Assembly: GCF_003049575.1 (NCBI RefSeq)
Contig: NZ_PYWI01000023.1
Location: 1 to 62,856 of the forward strand
Direction of reading: 5' to 3'
Source: Lysinibacillus parviboronicapiens
Lineage (GTDB): Bacteria; Bacillota; Bacilli; Bacillales_A; Planococcaceae
DNA: 62,856 nucleotides
The notes under the pieces were generated by a model, which was not told where the DNA came from, ran no database searches, and saw nothing but the letters and a program-made list of their open reading frames with translations. Below are positions 44,812 through 54,566 of this stretch, one piece after another; position 1 is the stretch's first letter; each line of letters starts with the position of its first letter. A program made the translations under genes and the position numbers.

Positions 44812-45993
44812 GTGTTTAAAGAGTATTATGCAGATTTACATATTCATATTGGGCGTACGCTAAGTGGGCGTGCAGTAAAGATAACTGGTAGTAGAAATTT
44901 AACATTTGCGCGTATTCTAGAGACAGCAAGTGCTAGAAAAGGGTTAGATATAATTGGTATTATTGATTGTCAATCACCTGATGTAATAGAGGAAATGTCG
45001 AATATGATTGAACAAGGTGAATTGGAGGAATTAGCTGAAGGGGGACTGCGTTTTCAAAAGACCATTGTTATCCCAGGCTCAGAAATTGAAATATATGATA
45101 GTAACTGTCAAGGTCCCATTCATGTACTGGCCTATTTTCCAACACTTATGAAAATGAAGGAGTTTTCTGATTGGATGCATAAACATATGAAAAATATCCA
45201 TTTGAGCTCTCAACGTATTTATTGTGATGGTCGAACATTGCAACAAAAAGTGTATGAAATAGGAGGACTTTTTATTCCTGCACACGTATTTACACCTTTT
45301 AAAAGCTTATTTGGTAAAGGCGTACATCGCAGTATGACGGAAGTATTTGATCCACAGCTAATTGATGCGATTGAACTTGGCTTAAGCTCAGATACTGAAA
45401 TGGTGAGTGGTATAAGGGAACTTCAACAATATACATTCGTGACAAATTCTGATGCACATTCACTCGGGAAAATAGCACGTGAATATCAAAAACTACGATT
45501 AAAGCAGCCAAACTTCTCAGAACTAAAAAAAGCGCTTCATGAATGGGAAGGTCGTACCATTGTTGCCAATTATGGATTAAATCCCTTGCTTGGTAAATAC
45601 CATCAAACAGTATGTGCAAAATGTGGTGAACAGCTAAAAACAGATGCAACGAGCTGTACAGTTTGTGACAGTAAGCAAATTATAAAAGGGGTTGCGACGC
45701 GTATCAAGGAATTATCAGAGCCGATAGTACATGGACGTGAGAGACCTCCTTATATTCATCAAGTACCTCTTGAATTTATTCCAGGGTTAGGGCCTAAAAC
45801 GATGGAACGCTTAATCGAAGCTTTTGGTACAGAGATGGCTATCTTGCATCGAGTTACAGTAGAACAGCTTGAACAAATCGTGCCACATAAAATTGCGAAA
45901 ATGATTGATTTGGCACGAACAGGTCAATTAGGTATTGCTGTTGGTGGCGGCGGTGTTTATGGCAAAGTTGAAATCGAACAGAACAACAACTAA
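44812..45993 (+). CDS. Endonuclease Q family protein (PHP domain, zinc finger, HhH)
   Basis: 393 residues. PHP hydrolase start YYADLHIHIG, internal IIDCQSP and metal residues in PAHVFTPF and VTNSDAHSLG. A four-cysteine zinc site follows (CAKCGE...CTVCDS, about 270-285), then a helix-hairpin-helix (FIPGLGPKTMERLIEAFG, about 325). This is the EndoQ layout, an enzyme cutting DNA at deaminated bases (uracil, hypoxanthine, xanthine). GTG start behind AAGGAGAGG. Single gene. Confidence 0.88.
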   Translation: MFKEYYADLHIHIGRTLSGRAVKITGSRNLTFARILETASARKGLDIIGIIDCQSPDVIEEMSNMIEQGELEELAEGGLRFQKTIVIPGSEIEIYDSNCQGPIHVLAYFPTLMKMKEFSDWMHKHMKNIHLSSQRIYCDGRTLQQKVYEIGGLFIPAHVFTPFKSLFGKGVHRSMTEVFDPQLIDAIELGLSSDTEMVSGIRELQQYTFVTNSDAHSLGKIAREYQKLRLKQPNFSELKKALHEWEGRTIVANYGLNPLLGKYHQTVCAKCGEQLKTDATSCTVCDSKQIIKGVATRIKELSEPIVHGRERPPYIHQVPLEFIPGLGPKTMERLIEAFGTEMAILHRVTVEQLEQIVPHKIAKMIDLARTGQLGIAVGGGGVYGKVEIEQNNN

Positions 45994-46093
45994 CAGTACA
46001 ACGATAAATTGCAAAATCTTGTAATTATTTAACCTATTTTTATCCTTTATCTAGTAAACTAGTTACTATTAGATTGTTAGGAGGAGTAGGAAT

Positions 46094-47713
46094 ATGCAAT
46101 TTTCAAAAAAAATCCGTTTTTTAGCTGCTAGTGTACTAGCGTTGCAATTAACAATTCCGGTAGTTGCGAGTGCACAGGAAACGAATGATACGATAGCACC
46201 GAGTTGGATTGAACAAGTAGATTACGTAGCGCTTGGTGATTCCTTGGCACATGGTATGAATGAGGTCGGTGTCATTGGATTGGGCTATACAGATTTTGTA
46301 GCGCAAGTTTTGCAACAAGAGGGATTGATAACATCCTATAACAAAGGATTTGCCTATTCAGGCTATACAACAAAAAATGTGTTGATAGACTTACAAAGCG
46401 ATGTGGAAAAACCAGTGACCGGCTTTGGTTACACAAGTGAGCAGGTAAAACTTCGAGCGTCTATTAAAGAAGCAGAGTTAATAACGCTAACAGTTGGTGC
46501 TAATGATTTATTGCCAATTTTAAACGAGTCAATTGCAACAGGCGTGAACGCAGCACAAATTTTAAAAGCTTCTCATGAAGCAATGAAAAATATTGCGGCT
46601 ATTTTAGAAGAAATTAGTAGCTTAAATCCTCAGGCGCAAGTTTACGTCATGGGTTACTATAATTCTTTCCCTTACTTCAACGAAGATTTACAGTCACAAT
46701 TTAAAGTGCTACTAGCAGTCATGAATACGTCAATTAAAACAACCGCAGAGAAAGCGGGTGCAGTATTTGTCCCTACTTTTGAGGTTGTTGCAAAAGATGT
46801 AGCAAACTATCTACCAAACCCAGAAAATATTCATTTAAGTGAAGCTGGATACTTAGCAGTTGCCAACGAAGCATTTTTACCAATGATTAAAACAAGTAAA
46901 TTATGGGATGCATCTACTGCAATACGAGTAAATGTCGAAAATAGTACCACAGTACAGGTGAAATGGCTGGCAGCAACTGATAATATAGGGGTTACAAATT
47001 ATAATATCTATGTAAATGGACAGCTAACTTCATCACAGAGTGCTGATAAAACGACTATTAAGCTTGAAAACCTAGCACATAATACGGCTTATACTGTTGC
47101 GGTAAAAGCAGTAGATGCAGCGGGCAATGAAAGTGTACAAAGTCCAACAGTAAAGTTTACGACTGAGGGTACATTAGGCTTTACAGATACAGAAAACCAT
47201 TGGGCCAAGGATTTTATTCAAAAGGCAGCACAGGAGGGTATTATGAAGGGCTACTCTGATGGCACGTTTAAACCAGAGCAAAATGTAACACGCGCTCAAA
47301 TGGCGACGATGTTAGTAAGAAGCCTTGGTTTAACAACAAAAGAAAAAGCGCCATTTAAAGATATCGCAAGCTATGATGCAGAGACGCAACAAGAAATTTC
47401 AGCTGCATATGCTTATGGTCTTATAAAGGGTAATAATGGACAATTTAACCCAGGCCAACCCGTTAGTCGTGCACAATTAGCGTTAATGATTAGTCGTGCC
47501 TATGAACAACAATTGAAGCAAGCTTATGTTCCAAAAAATGATGTGCCATTTACGGATATCGCGACATATAACGTGGAGACACAACGTGCAATCGCTATGC
47601 TATATGAGTTTGGAATGGTAACAGGTAGTAATGGTGAATTCTTACCAGCTACTTCGACAAAACGAAGTCATGCAGCGAAAATACTTGTGAATTTTAGTAA
47701 GCTATTGAAATAA
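46094..47713 (+). CDS. SLH-anchored SGNH/GDSL hydrolase with FN3 domain
   Basis: 539 residues. Signal peptide (cleaved near VVASA), an SGNH esterase domain (about 45-270: block I YVALGDSLAHG with Ser, block III TVGANDLLP, block V NIHLSEAGYLAVAN with the His), a fibronectin-III domain (about 273-360: VQVKWLAATDNIGVTNYNIYVNG) and three SLH motifs (about 362-539). AGGAGG precedes the ATG. It is exported and held in the wall; likely a carbohydrate or lipid esterase. Confidence 0.9.
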   Translation: MQFSKKIRFLAASVLALQLTIPVVASAQETNDTIAPSWIEQVDYVALGDSLAHGMNEVGVIGLGYTDFVAQVLQQEGLITSYNKGFAYSGYTTKNVLIDLQSDVEKPVTGFGYTSEQVKLRASIKEAELITLTVGANDLLPILNESIATGVNAAQILKASHEAMKNIAAILEEISSLNPQAQVYVMGYYNSFPYFNEDLQSQFKVLLAVMNTSIKTTAEKAGAVFVPTFEVVAKDVANYLPNPENIHLSEAGYLAVANEAFLPMIKTSKLWDASTAIRVNVENSTTVQVKWLAATDNIGVTNYNIYVNGQLTSSQSADKTTIKLENLAHNTAYTVAVKAVDAAGNESVQSPTVKFTTEGTLGFTDTENHWAKDFIQKAAQEGIMKGYSDGTFKPEQNVTRAQMATMLVRSLGLTTKEKAPFKDIASYDAETQQEISAAYAYGLIKGNNGQFNPGQPVSRAQLALMISRAYEQQLKQAYVPKNDVPFTDIATYNVETQRAIAMLYEFGMVTGSNGEFLPATSTKRSHAAKILVNFSKLLK

Positions 47714-47866
47714 AAACTATGCAAATCCTTAAGGTACCTGCTGTTACAGTATCTAGTAGGGGCATAACAAAAGGTAGAGGTTTCAAATCAGGAACTCTAC
47801 CTTTTGACGTTTAACTTAAAAACCAAGTATATTTTTAATAAGCTGTTAGTTGTAAAGGAGAATGAA

Positions 47867-48235
47867 ATGCTGTCTTTTATTTTATCTACAAAAAGATTAT
47901 TGCGGGGATTATGGAGGGCATTTAAACGACCACAATTTATATCATTGTTTACGACGCTGTCTTTAATCATTTTTTCGGGTACCATGTTTTATAAGGGGAT
48001 AGAAGGTTGGGATTGGCTGGATGCCTTATTTTTTGCAGTAGTCAGTCTAATTCCAACAGGCGTTGAGACAGGACTTTATCCAACAAGTGATTTTTCAAAA
48101 GTATTTACGATGATTTATCTAGTGATTGGTACAGGGGTTATGTTTATTATGCTTTTAATGCTAGGTCGAACGATGATTAATTTTTCAAGTGAAGAAGGGG
48201 AACAAGAAAAATTAAAAAAATTTAGTAAAAATTAA
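47867..48235 (+). CDS. Two-helix ion-channel-like protein with altered filter
   Basis: 122 residues: first helix about 30-45, a pore-loop segment ALFFAVVSLIPTGVETGLYP (about 55-73) and second helix (about 80-102). Surrounding residues (VSL...LYPTSDFSKVFT) align with bacterial two-TM potassium channels, but the TVGYG filter is replaced by PTGVETG, one residue longer. The ATG at 47867 has AAGGAG 6 nt upstream; an earlier in-frame start has none. Selectivity is unknown. Confidence 0.75.
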   Translation: MLSFILSTKRLLRGLWRAFKRPQFISLFTTLSLIIFSGTMFYKGIEGWDWLDALFFAVVSLIPTGVETGLYPTSDFSKVFTMIYLVIGTGVMFIMLLMLGRTMINFSSEEGEQEKLKKFSKN

Positions 48236-48285
48236 AAAAGGGTTCAATAAATCTAGTTTACAGATTTATTGAACCTCTTTTATTT
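48235..48285. terminator. Shared terminator between convergent genes
   Basis: AGGTTCAATAAATC-type 14-bp arms (48240-48253 / 48263-48276) with A run before and T run after; it can serve both the channel gene and the yxcD-like gene. Confidence 0.8.
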
Positions 48286-48291
48286 TGATAA

Positions 48292-48579
48292 CTATGAAAG
48301 TTTAGCAATAATGCCTTCTTCATTGTCTAACACAAGCTCAATACCCGTTGAGAATGGATCGCCATGTAGCACGTCTTTAATCCATACACGTAATGCACCA
48401 ATCATTGTAGCAGTATTTAAAATTTCTGTTTGTCCAGCAATTTCAACCTCTGCCCCAAAGCCTGTTTCATCATCATACATAAGCTCCACCATTACTTCAT
48501 TTGGTTGAATTTTTTTGTGATATGCTTGTGATAAGCAGATGGCATTTATGATATCTTGCTCATTAATTATTTGTGCCAT
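48292..48579 (-). CDS. YxcD-family protein (DUF2653)
   Basis: 95 residues, soluble, acidic: INEQDIINAICLSQAYHKKI, VMVELMYDDETGFGAEVEI, FSTGIELVLDNEEGI. This is the small YxcD/DUF2653 family of unknown role. AGGAAG is 7 nt upstream and the start overlaps the end of the gene upstream. Confidence 0.8.
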   Translation of the reverse strand: MAQIINEQDIINAICLSQAYHKKIQPNEVMVELMYDDETGFGAEVEIAGQTEILNTATMIGALRVWIKDVLHGDPFSTGIELVLDNEEGIIAKLS

Positions 48580-49040
48580 TGTGTAGCTTCCTGTTCTTTG
48601 CGTTTTTTATCTTTGAACATATTGAAGATTTTTACGACTAGCATCACAATAACTGCAATCGCTGCAAAGTTAATTAATAATCCTAAAATATTTCCAAGTA
48701 TACCCATTCCACTAAATAAACTACCGAATAGTAGACCTGCTAATCCACCTAGCATTAAACCTTTCATAAGACCGCCAGAGAAGAAGCCACCCTTTTTAGC
48801 AGTTGCCGAATCTGTTTTCTTTGTAGAAGTCGTATTTTTATTTGTTGTTGCATTATTTTGATCTTTAGATGTATCCTGATTTTTTTGGATATTTGAGCTA
48901 TTGTTATTGTTTGAAAAGCCTTTTTTACCTGATTTGTACGATTTTGCTTCTGCAGTAGGTGTATCTGAAACTAAAAGTGTCGCACCAACAGACGCAAACA
49001 TGAGTGTCGCTGCAAAAAGAGCAACAAGAATTTTTTTCAT
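48567..49040 (-). CDS. Secreted/membrane protein with Gly-rich hydrophobic segments
   Basis: 157 residues: signal peptide (cleaved near AEA), a low-complexity Asn/Lys/Thr/Gln linker (about 33-85), a glycine-rich segment FFSGGLMKGLMLGGLAGLLFGSLFSGMG (given here in two parts of a longer hydrophobic stretch) and a further helix with a basic C-terminus. The Gly-rich part recalls Tim44-like N-termini. GGAGG precedes the ATG. Overlaps the yxcD-like gene by 13 nt, so a two-gene unit. Confidence 0.7.
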   Translation of the reverse strand: MKKILVALFAATLMFASVGATLLVSDTPTAEAKSYKSGKKGFSNNNNSSNIQKNQDTSKDQNNATTNKNTTSTKKTDSATAKKGGFFSGGLMKGLMLGGLAGLLFGSLFSGMGILGNILGLLINFAAIAVIVMLVVKIFNMFKDKKRKEQEATQWHK

Positions 49041-49220
49041 TACTTACATTCCTCCAACATAATCTTTTGTTTTGTCATAAAATAGTTCTTAATAGGAATT
49101 TTACATGAATGAACGGGAAAAACAAAATAATCGCTTCCGTAAATTAAGGAATAACAAAATATATGAACAAGAAGTGTCTCTATAAAAGTTAGAAAAACAC
49201 TAAAGTATGGGGTGAACATA

Positions 49221-50237
49221 ATGATTCAATCATTAATAGGATTTATAGCACTGTTTTTACTATTGTATTTAACAGAGAAAAGGCGTTTTATCAACGCGGT
49301 TGTACTAGGCTTACTCGGGTTGTTTATAGTGAGAGAAATAATCATGCATTACCCTTTATTGCTCCCAAATGAGCAGGGAATCGTGTCGGAGATGGGGATA
49401 GTAATTCTTCTAGGGAGCTTTCCTAGTGTTATGTTTATATTGTCGATTGCAATGTTTTTTAATAGTAAAGTTTTGCTGGAAAAAGAAGGGCGTAAATTTC
49501 GGAATTTATTATTGGCGATTGTTGGTCTAAGCTTTTTTATCATGATGATATGGTATGTATTTATTATTTTTATTAATATCCAACATCCTATATGGCATAT
49601 TCTTTTCTTCTATGCTTTTTTAATATTTGGCTATACAATGTTTTTATATACGAGTGTGCTGGCCTATGCAACTGTGTATCATTTTACACCTCTAACTTAT
49701 GAGCCTAATTATATTATTGCGCTTGGTTCTGGGTTAATTGGTGACAGAGTGCCACCTCTTTTAGCTAGTCGTTTAGACGAAGCCGTGAAGCAATATAAAA
49801 AAAACGGTGCACGACCTGTTATTATTGTTTCAGGTGGGCAAGGGAATGATGAAAGAGTATCTGAGGCCTACGCTATGAAAAAATATATTGTTGATGTGCA
49901 TCATTTACCAGAACAAAAAGTACTCATGGAAGATAAATCGACAAATACTGAACAGAACATGGCTTTCTCCAAAGCAATAATGGATGCACATGCCCAAGGA
50001 AGAAAATATCGTTCTTTGTTTGTCACAAATAATTTCCATGTATTTCGCGCAAGTATTTATGCAAAAAGGGCGAAACTCGATGCAGAAGGCGTTGGCTCAA
50101 AAACAGCTTTTTATTATTTACCTAATGCTTTTACTCGCGAATTTATAGGTTTATTAGAAATGTATAAATGGGTTCATGTGACAGTCTTTTTATTCATTAC
50201 ATTATTTGTAGGAATAATACTGAGAGCATATGTGTAA
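49221..50237 (+). CDS. YdcF/SanA (DUF218) family membrane protein
   Basis: 338 residues. Four to five helices (about 2-20, 24-40, 55-75, 88-112, 120-150), then the DUF218 domain (about 163-300: IIALGSGLIGDRVPPLLASRLDEAV, VIIVSGGQGNDERVSEAYAM, STNTEQNMAFSKAI, TNNFHVFRASIYA) and a last helix. The Asp/Ser/Asn/His set is typical. The family is tied to envelope polymer metabolism. GGGGTGA precedes ATG 49221. Confidence 0.87.
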   Translation: MIQSLIGFIALFLLLYLTEKRRFINAVVLGLLGLFIVREIIMHYPLLLPNEQGIVSEMGIVILLGSFPSVMFILSIAMFFNSKVLLEKEGRKFRNLLLAIVGLSFFIMMIWYVFIIFINIQHPIWHILFFYAFLIFGYTMFLYTSVLAYATVYHFTPLTYEPNYIIALGSGLIGDRVPPLLASRLDEAVKQYKKNGARPVIIVSGGQGNDERVSEAYAMKKYIVDVHHLPEQKVLMEDKSTNTEQNMAFSKAIMDAHAQGRKYRSLFVTNNFHVFRASIYAKRAKLDAEGVGSKTAFYYLPNAFTREFIGLLEMYKWVHVTVFLFITLFVGIILRAYV

Positions 50238-50244
50238 CCATTCT

Positions 50245-50285
50245 TGAACTGCCTTCCATATAATGATGATAAGGCAGTTTTTTTA
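50245..50285 (+). terminator. Terminator after the YdcF-family gene
   Basis: AACTGCCTT (50247-50255) pairs with AAGGCAGTT (50271-50279), then T7. Confidence 0.85.
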
Positions 50286-50311
50286 CATAGCGCGCAGGGG
50301 AGGGAAAAACA

Positions 50312-51598
50312 ATGTATGGACAATTTTTAGCAAAGCAAAATAAGGAACGAATTGCATCCTTACAACAGCTAACACATACACAAAATACATGGTTTGCACA
50401 AAACATCGCACTACTGACTTTTGAGGAAGTGCAACTAACGACCTTGCAAAAAATGCTGTATCAAGTTGTACAGGGGCTTTTAAGGAAAAATCAGCAACGT
50501 CATTTACAAATTGTACATCCAGAGCAAACACAAACGATACAGGAAAATGTTTTAACGCTTTTAGCAGAATATGATGATTTATTACGTGAAGCAATCCCTC
50601 TCCCTATTTATATTTTAATTTGGCAAATTACTTCACTAGAGAAATTAGCGTATACAACTGAGGTTGTTGACGATGTACTAGATGTAGTGGAATGGTATTT
50701 TATCCATCAAGACAGAGAAGTAGATGTATTGGATGAGGAAGATTTAGATCATGAAGAAATAATTGACTTATATAAAGAGGCCATTGAAGAAAAAGATGCT
50801 GAAGCTCAATTTGAGCTTGGGGAATATTATAGTACAAATGATAGCATATCCTTCCAGCCTGAAAAATCGATTAAATGGTTTGAACTAGCAGTATTACAGG
50901 GCAATGCAGAAGCTCAATATGTGTTGGGTAACTATTATTTTGAGGGTATTGGTGTGACGGAAAGCTATAAACGCGCTTTCTCGCTATATGAAGCGGCAGC
51001 TATGCAAGGGCATGCAGATGCTGCAAATAACTTAGCGGATATGTATTTTAATGGTGAAGGTGTGCCAGAAAATATGGCACTTGCGAAGCAGTGGTTCGAC
51101 TTCGCCGCAACACAAGGTGTAGCAGAGGCTATGTTTACATTAGGTATAATACATGAGCAAGGTTTGGCTGTGACAGTTGATGAAGAGCAAGCATTTCTTT
51201 TTTATAAAAAATCAGCCGAATCAAGCTATATAGAGGCACAATACAGACTTGGTGGAATATATCTTGAAGGGCAATTAGGGCAAACAAGAGATGTGAACCG
51301 CGGTTTATATTGGTATGAAAAAGCTGCGGAGCAATATCATGTGGATGCCTTTTACGATTTAGGTTTTATTTGGAGTAAAGGTTTAACAGGAATTCGTAAT
51401 ATAGAAAAAGGTATTCATTGGTTCAAACAAGCAGCTCTTCAAGGGGACCCGGAGGCAAAATTACAACTTGGGCATATATATAACAAAGCGGAAGGCATTC
51501 CAAGAAATATTAAAGAGGCTAAAAAATGGTATGCGCTTGCAGCTGAAGCGGGTATCGAAGAAGCCACTGCTTTACTTGAAGAATTAGAAAAATTGTAA
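50312..51598 (+). CDS. Sel1-repeat protein
   Basis: 428 residues. N-terminal 160 residues are helical without a known domain. The rest holds about seven Sel1 (TPR-like) repeats with the usual A---LG--Y--G-GV-----A--WY--AA--G pattern (for example QYVLGNYYFEGIGV, ANNLADMYFNGEGV, QYRLGGIYLEG). Such solenoids act as protein scaffolds. GGGGAGGG precedes the ATG. Single gene; partner unknown. Confidence 0.88.
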   Translation: MYGQFLAKQNKERIASLQQLTHTQNTWFAQNIALLTFEEVQLTTLQKMLYQVVQGLLRKNQQRHLQIVHPEQTQTIQENVLTLLAEYDDLLREAIPLPIYILIWQITSLEKLAYTTEVVDDVLDVVEWYFIHQDREVDVLDEEDLDHEEIIDLYKEAIEEKDAEAQFELGEYYSTNDSISFQPEKSIKWFELAVLQGNAEAQYVLGNYYFEGIGVTESYKRAFSLYEAAAMQGHADAANNLADMYFNGEGVPENMALAKQWFDFAATQGVAEAMFTLGIIHEQGLAVTVDEEQAFLFYKKSAESSYIEAQYRLGGIYLEGQLGQTRDVNRGLYWYEKAAEQYHVDAFYDLGFIWSKGLTGIRNIEKGIHWFKQAALQGDPEAKLQLGHIYNKAEGIPRNIKEAKKWYALAAEAGIEEATALLEELEKL

Positions 51599-51659
51599 AG
51601 TTAGTATTAAAATCATATAGGTACTTATATTCATTTGTGATATTGGTTGTTAATGATTA

Positions 51660-51684
51660 TAAATACCTGTATTTAGGTATTTTT
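51660..51684 (+). terminator. Terminator after the Sel1-repeat gene
   Basis: AAATACCT-GTATTT-AGGTATTTTT: a short A/T-rich stem and T5. Confidence 0.6.
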
Positions 51685-52150
51685 ATAGGATAGTAAGCAT
51701 AGGGTATGGATAACAGTATTTATGTTAGCTAAAATAACAGATTATTATTATGAAAATTGTAATGGTTAAAACACGTAAAGACGTGAAGCGTGAATAAAAA
51801 GCATTAAATGATGAAGGCTGCTCAAAAAAATTGGAGTAGCTTTTTTATTATTTATGCATTATTTTGGTAAGTGAAGAAAATTCCCTAACCAAAATAATAA
51901 AATAAATGGTATATAATGGGTATCATTAAATTGACAATCAGGGATAAAATGTATAATGTATATGAGAGATTTTGAAAGTGTAAATTAATAAATTTATGAT
52001 TATTTTTGTGGAATTATATGATGTTATTTTATTGTAATATTATTTAAGATATTGGAATATTTTTGAATATTTATAAATATATATTGGTAAACGGATATAG
52101 GATATGGCTCAGCTTTTCAAAAGTAATCGTTAATGAAAGTGGGAAAATGT
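51685..52150. other. Non-coding stretch before hemAT
   Basis: No gene seen. It holds a second terminator-like hairpin (GGCTGCTC...GAGTAGC then T6, about 51815-51847), an inverted repeat with ATTTTGGTAAG and CCTAACCAAAAT arms (about 51861-51895), and a possible hemAT promoter (TTGACA 51932-51937, TATAAT 51953-51958, spacer 15, shorter than ideal), which would give a long leader. Confidence 0.45.
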
Positions 52151-53440
52151 GTGATTTTTCAGAAGCAAAAAAAGGCAACGGCATTAGATTTGCAACAATA
52201 CACCGTTAAAATGGATATTTCTAATCACCAGCCAATGCTAAAGCAGATTGAAATGCTCAATTTAACAAAGCAAGATTTACAATATTTAAAAGCGTTCAAA
52301 CCATTTGTTGAGGGCAATATTAATCACATTGTTGACCGATTTTATGACATGATTGTTACTGAGCAAAGTTTAGTTGACATCATTAATAGACACAGTTCTG
52401 TGGAAAAGTTGAAAGTCACACTCCGTCGTCATATCGTTGAAATGTTTAATGGAAATATAGATGAAGACTTTTATAAAAGACGAGTTAGTATTGCAAAAGT
52501 ACATGTACATATTGGACTTAGAACACAATGGTATATTTGTGCTTTCCAAGATTTATGCATATCATTTACAGACTTAGTAGAAAAACATGTAGCACATCCG
52601 ATTGACCAATTCAACACGATTCGTGCTATCTCTAAGATTTCAAATTTTGAACAGCAGCTAGTATTAGAGTCTTTTGAGAATACAGTTGTGCAACTCAAGG
52701 AAAACGTTGAACGTGGAAAAGAAGAGGTCGAAAAAAAAATTGTAGAATCCTCAGAGTGTCTTGCTGCGATTTCTCAAGAAACAAATGCCTCCTTTCATCT
52801 ATTAAATATGCAATCCGATGAAATTAAACAATTGGCAAAAAAATCTCTTCATGTGTCCACTTTAGCCGAAAGTCAGGCACTAGAAGGTCGAGAACGATTA
52901 CAACACCAATCTATAAATATGAATAATATTATTCACTCACTCGATCACATTACAGATAACATTGAACAATTGTCAGATATGTCAAAGGAAATGGAATCGA
53001 TTATGAATGTTGTAACAAATATTGCGAACCAAACAAACCTACTAGCATTAAATGCTGCAATTGAAGCTGCTCGTGCTGGAGATGCTGGAAAAGGCTTTAG
53101 TGTTGTAGCAGATGAAGTACGGAAATTGTCAGGCCAAACGAAAGAATCAGTCACCGCAGTGGCGAGATTATTGCAGAAAACGAATGAGCGGACAGACAAA
53201 CTCGTTTATTCACTTAGTAATATTCAAGAAGAGGTAGCATCTGGTGAGGAAAATATGGTACAAACGAAAGGTCAATTCAATAAAATATTGGAAGCTATGA
53301 CAGAAGCAAAATGTCAAAATGACCGTATGGAAAAAGAAGTACAGGCTGTTACAGAAATTTTAAGTGAGCTTGGACTATCTTTTAACGAAGTAACAGATTC
53401 AGCAGACAAGTTAGCAAACTTCGCACAAAATTTAACTTAG
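52151..53440 (+). CDS. hemAT: Heme-based aerotaxis transducer HemAT
   Basis: 429 residues. Globin sensor domain (about 35-185) with the heme proximal His at about residue 118 (IAKVHVHIGLRTQWYICAFQ), then the methyl-accepting signalling domain ([44 protein letters not shown]). There are no membrane segments, so it is cytoplasmic and steers the flagellum according to oxygen. GTG 52151 (MIFQKQKK) is chosen by analogy with B. subtilis HemAT and a GGGA site; ATG 52133, six codons upstream, is the alternative. Confidence 0.93.
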   Translation: MIFQKQKKATALDLQQYTVKMDISNHQPMLKQIEMLNLTKQDLQYLKAFKPFVEGNINHIVDRFYDMIVTEQSLVDIINRHSSVEKLKVTLRRHIVEMFNGNIDEDFYKRRVSIAKVHVHIGLRTQWYICAFQDLCISFTDLVEKHVAHPIDQFNTIRAISKISNFEQQLVLESFENTVVQLKENVERGKEEVEKKIVESSECLAAISQETNASFHLLNMQSDEIKQLAKKSLHVSTLAESQALEGRERLQHQSINMNNIIHSLDHITDNIEQLSDMSKEMESIMNVVTNIANQTNLLALNAAIEAARAGDAGKGFSVVADEVRKLSGQTKESVTAVARLLQKTNERTDKLVYSLSNIQEEVASGEENMVQTKGQFNKILEAMTEAKCQNDRMEKEVQAVTEILSELGLSFNEVTDSADKLANFAQNLT

Positions 53441-53522
53441 ACTAGAGACCTGACTGTGCTTTTGACATAGAAACTGGAGCTATCTATAAGATGATAAAAG
53501 CATGCTACTTCACTTTGATCTG

Positions 53523-53560
53523 CCCCGTAAAAGTTAGACACCAATCTAACTTTTACGGGG
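53523..53560 (+). repeat. 16-bp hairpin at the IS left end
   Basis: Arms 53523-53538 and 53545-53560 are exact complements around CACCAA, followed by A-T8 just before the orfA ATG. It could both terminate incoming transcripts and hide the orfA ribosome site. Confidence 0.85.
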
Positions 53561-53569
53561 ATTTTTTTT

Positions 53570-53788
53570 ATGGCAAAGGTAAGTGTTGAACAACGTATTC
53601 AAGCAGTACAACGATACTTAAATGGAGATGAATCCATGAGTGAAATTGCGAAAGATATCGGAGTGACAGATCGAGTTGTCAGTGATTGGATTCGCCGTTA
53701 TCAAAAAAATGGTGTAGAGGCTTTCTTAAAATCCTATACAAAATATTCAGCTGACTATAAAATGAATGTACTTAATTTTATGAACTAA
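53570..53788 (+). pseudogene. IS3-family orfA remnant (HTH only)
   Basis: 72 codons: QRIQAVQRYLNGDESMSEIAKDIGVTDRVVSDWIRRYQKNG is the N-terminal HTH of an IS150-type OrfA. It then stops at 53788, about 100 residues short of the usual length. Confidence 0.85.
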
Positions 53789-53793
53789 AGGGA

Positions 53794-54303
53794 ATTTATG
53801 AAGTGGTGGAATTCATCAAAGTCGCTGATATTCCACGTAGTACGTATTATTACTGGGAAAAGCGTTTGAATCGTACTGATAAATACACGGATGTGAAAGC
53901 CGCAATTCAGTCCATTTATCATGAACACAAAGGACGTTATGGTTATCGTCGGATTACCAAAGAACTAAAAAAATACGGCATTCATCATGATCCTAAAACG
54001 ATTAATTGTTTGATGAATGCCATTGGCATAAAATGTGAAGTCCGTATGAAGAAGTATCGTTCGTATAAAGGAAAAGTCGGAAAAATTGCCCCAAACATAT
54101 TACAACGTGATTTTACAACGAAGAATATGAACGAGAAATGGGTAACAGACGTGACAGAGTTCCATCTATTTGGTGAGAAACGCTATTTATCACCTGTCCT
54201 TGATTTATGTAATGGCGAAATTATTGCATACACAGTAATGAATCGCCCAGTGTATAATCTCGTCCATGATATGCTAGAGGCTAAGGGTTGTCACACCCTA
54301 TGA
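53794..54303 (+). pseudogene. IS3-family orfB (transposase) remnant
   Basis: Encodes IPRSTYYYWEKR, HKGRYGYRRITKELKK (HTH_21) and the start of the integrase core: WVTDVTEFHLFGEKRYLSPVLDLCNGEIIAYTV with the first two catalytic Asp (TDVT and LDLC). The frame ends soon after, so the catalytic Glu is missing. The join to orfA looks like an internal deletion. Confidence 0.85.
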
Positions 54304-54566
54304 CAATTTATCTGCGATAGCAAAAGAATAAAGTGAAGAAGCGATAGGAGCACACATCGTGGTGACCGATATTCAGTTGGCCACATACGTCTTTTATCTT
54401 GTTCACGAAAAACATAGCACATTACTTAGATAAAGCAGACCCCTGATATGTTTGGAAGCTATGTTGAAAAATCCATTTTTGCTAAATTTGTAAAGGGTTT
54501 AACGTAATTCTTTGCGAAAAGCGTTTATACTGAATGGAGAGAAATAAAGAAATAGGGGCGGTTAAG

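Larger units (their letters stand above)
53521..54303 (+). mobile_element. Degenerate IS3-family (IS150-group) insertion sequence
   Basis: Left end TGCCCCGTAAAAGTTAGACAC (53521) with a perfect 16-bp hairpin, then remains of orfA and orfB. The middle (end of orfA, start of orfB) and the 3' part with the last catalytic residue and right inverted repeat are missing. It cannot transpose by itself. Confidence 0.85.

Noticed and set aside
51757..51801. 15-codon ORF MKIVMVKTRKDVKRE
   Set aside because: No ribosome site; too short to support.
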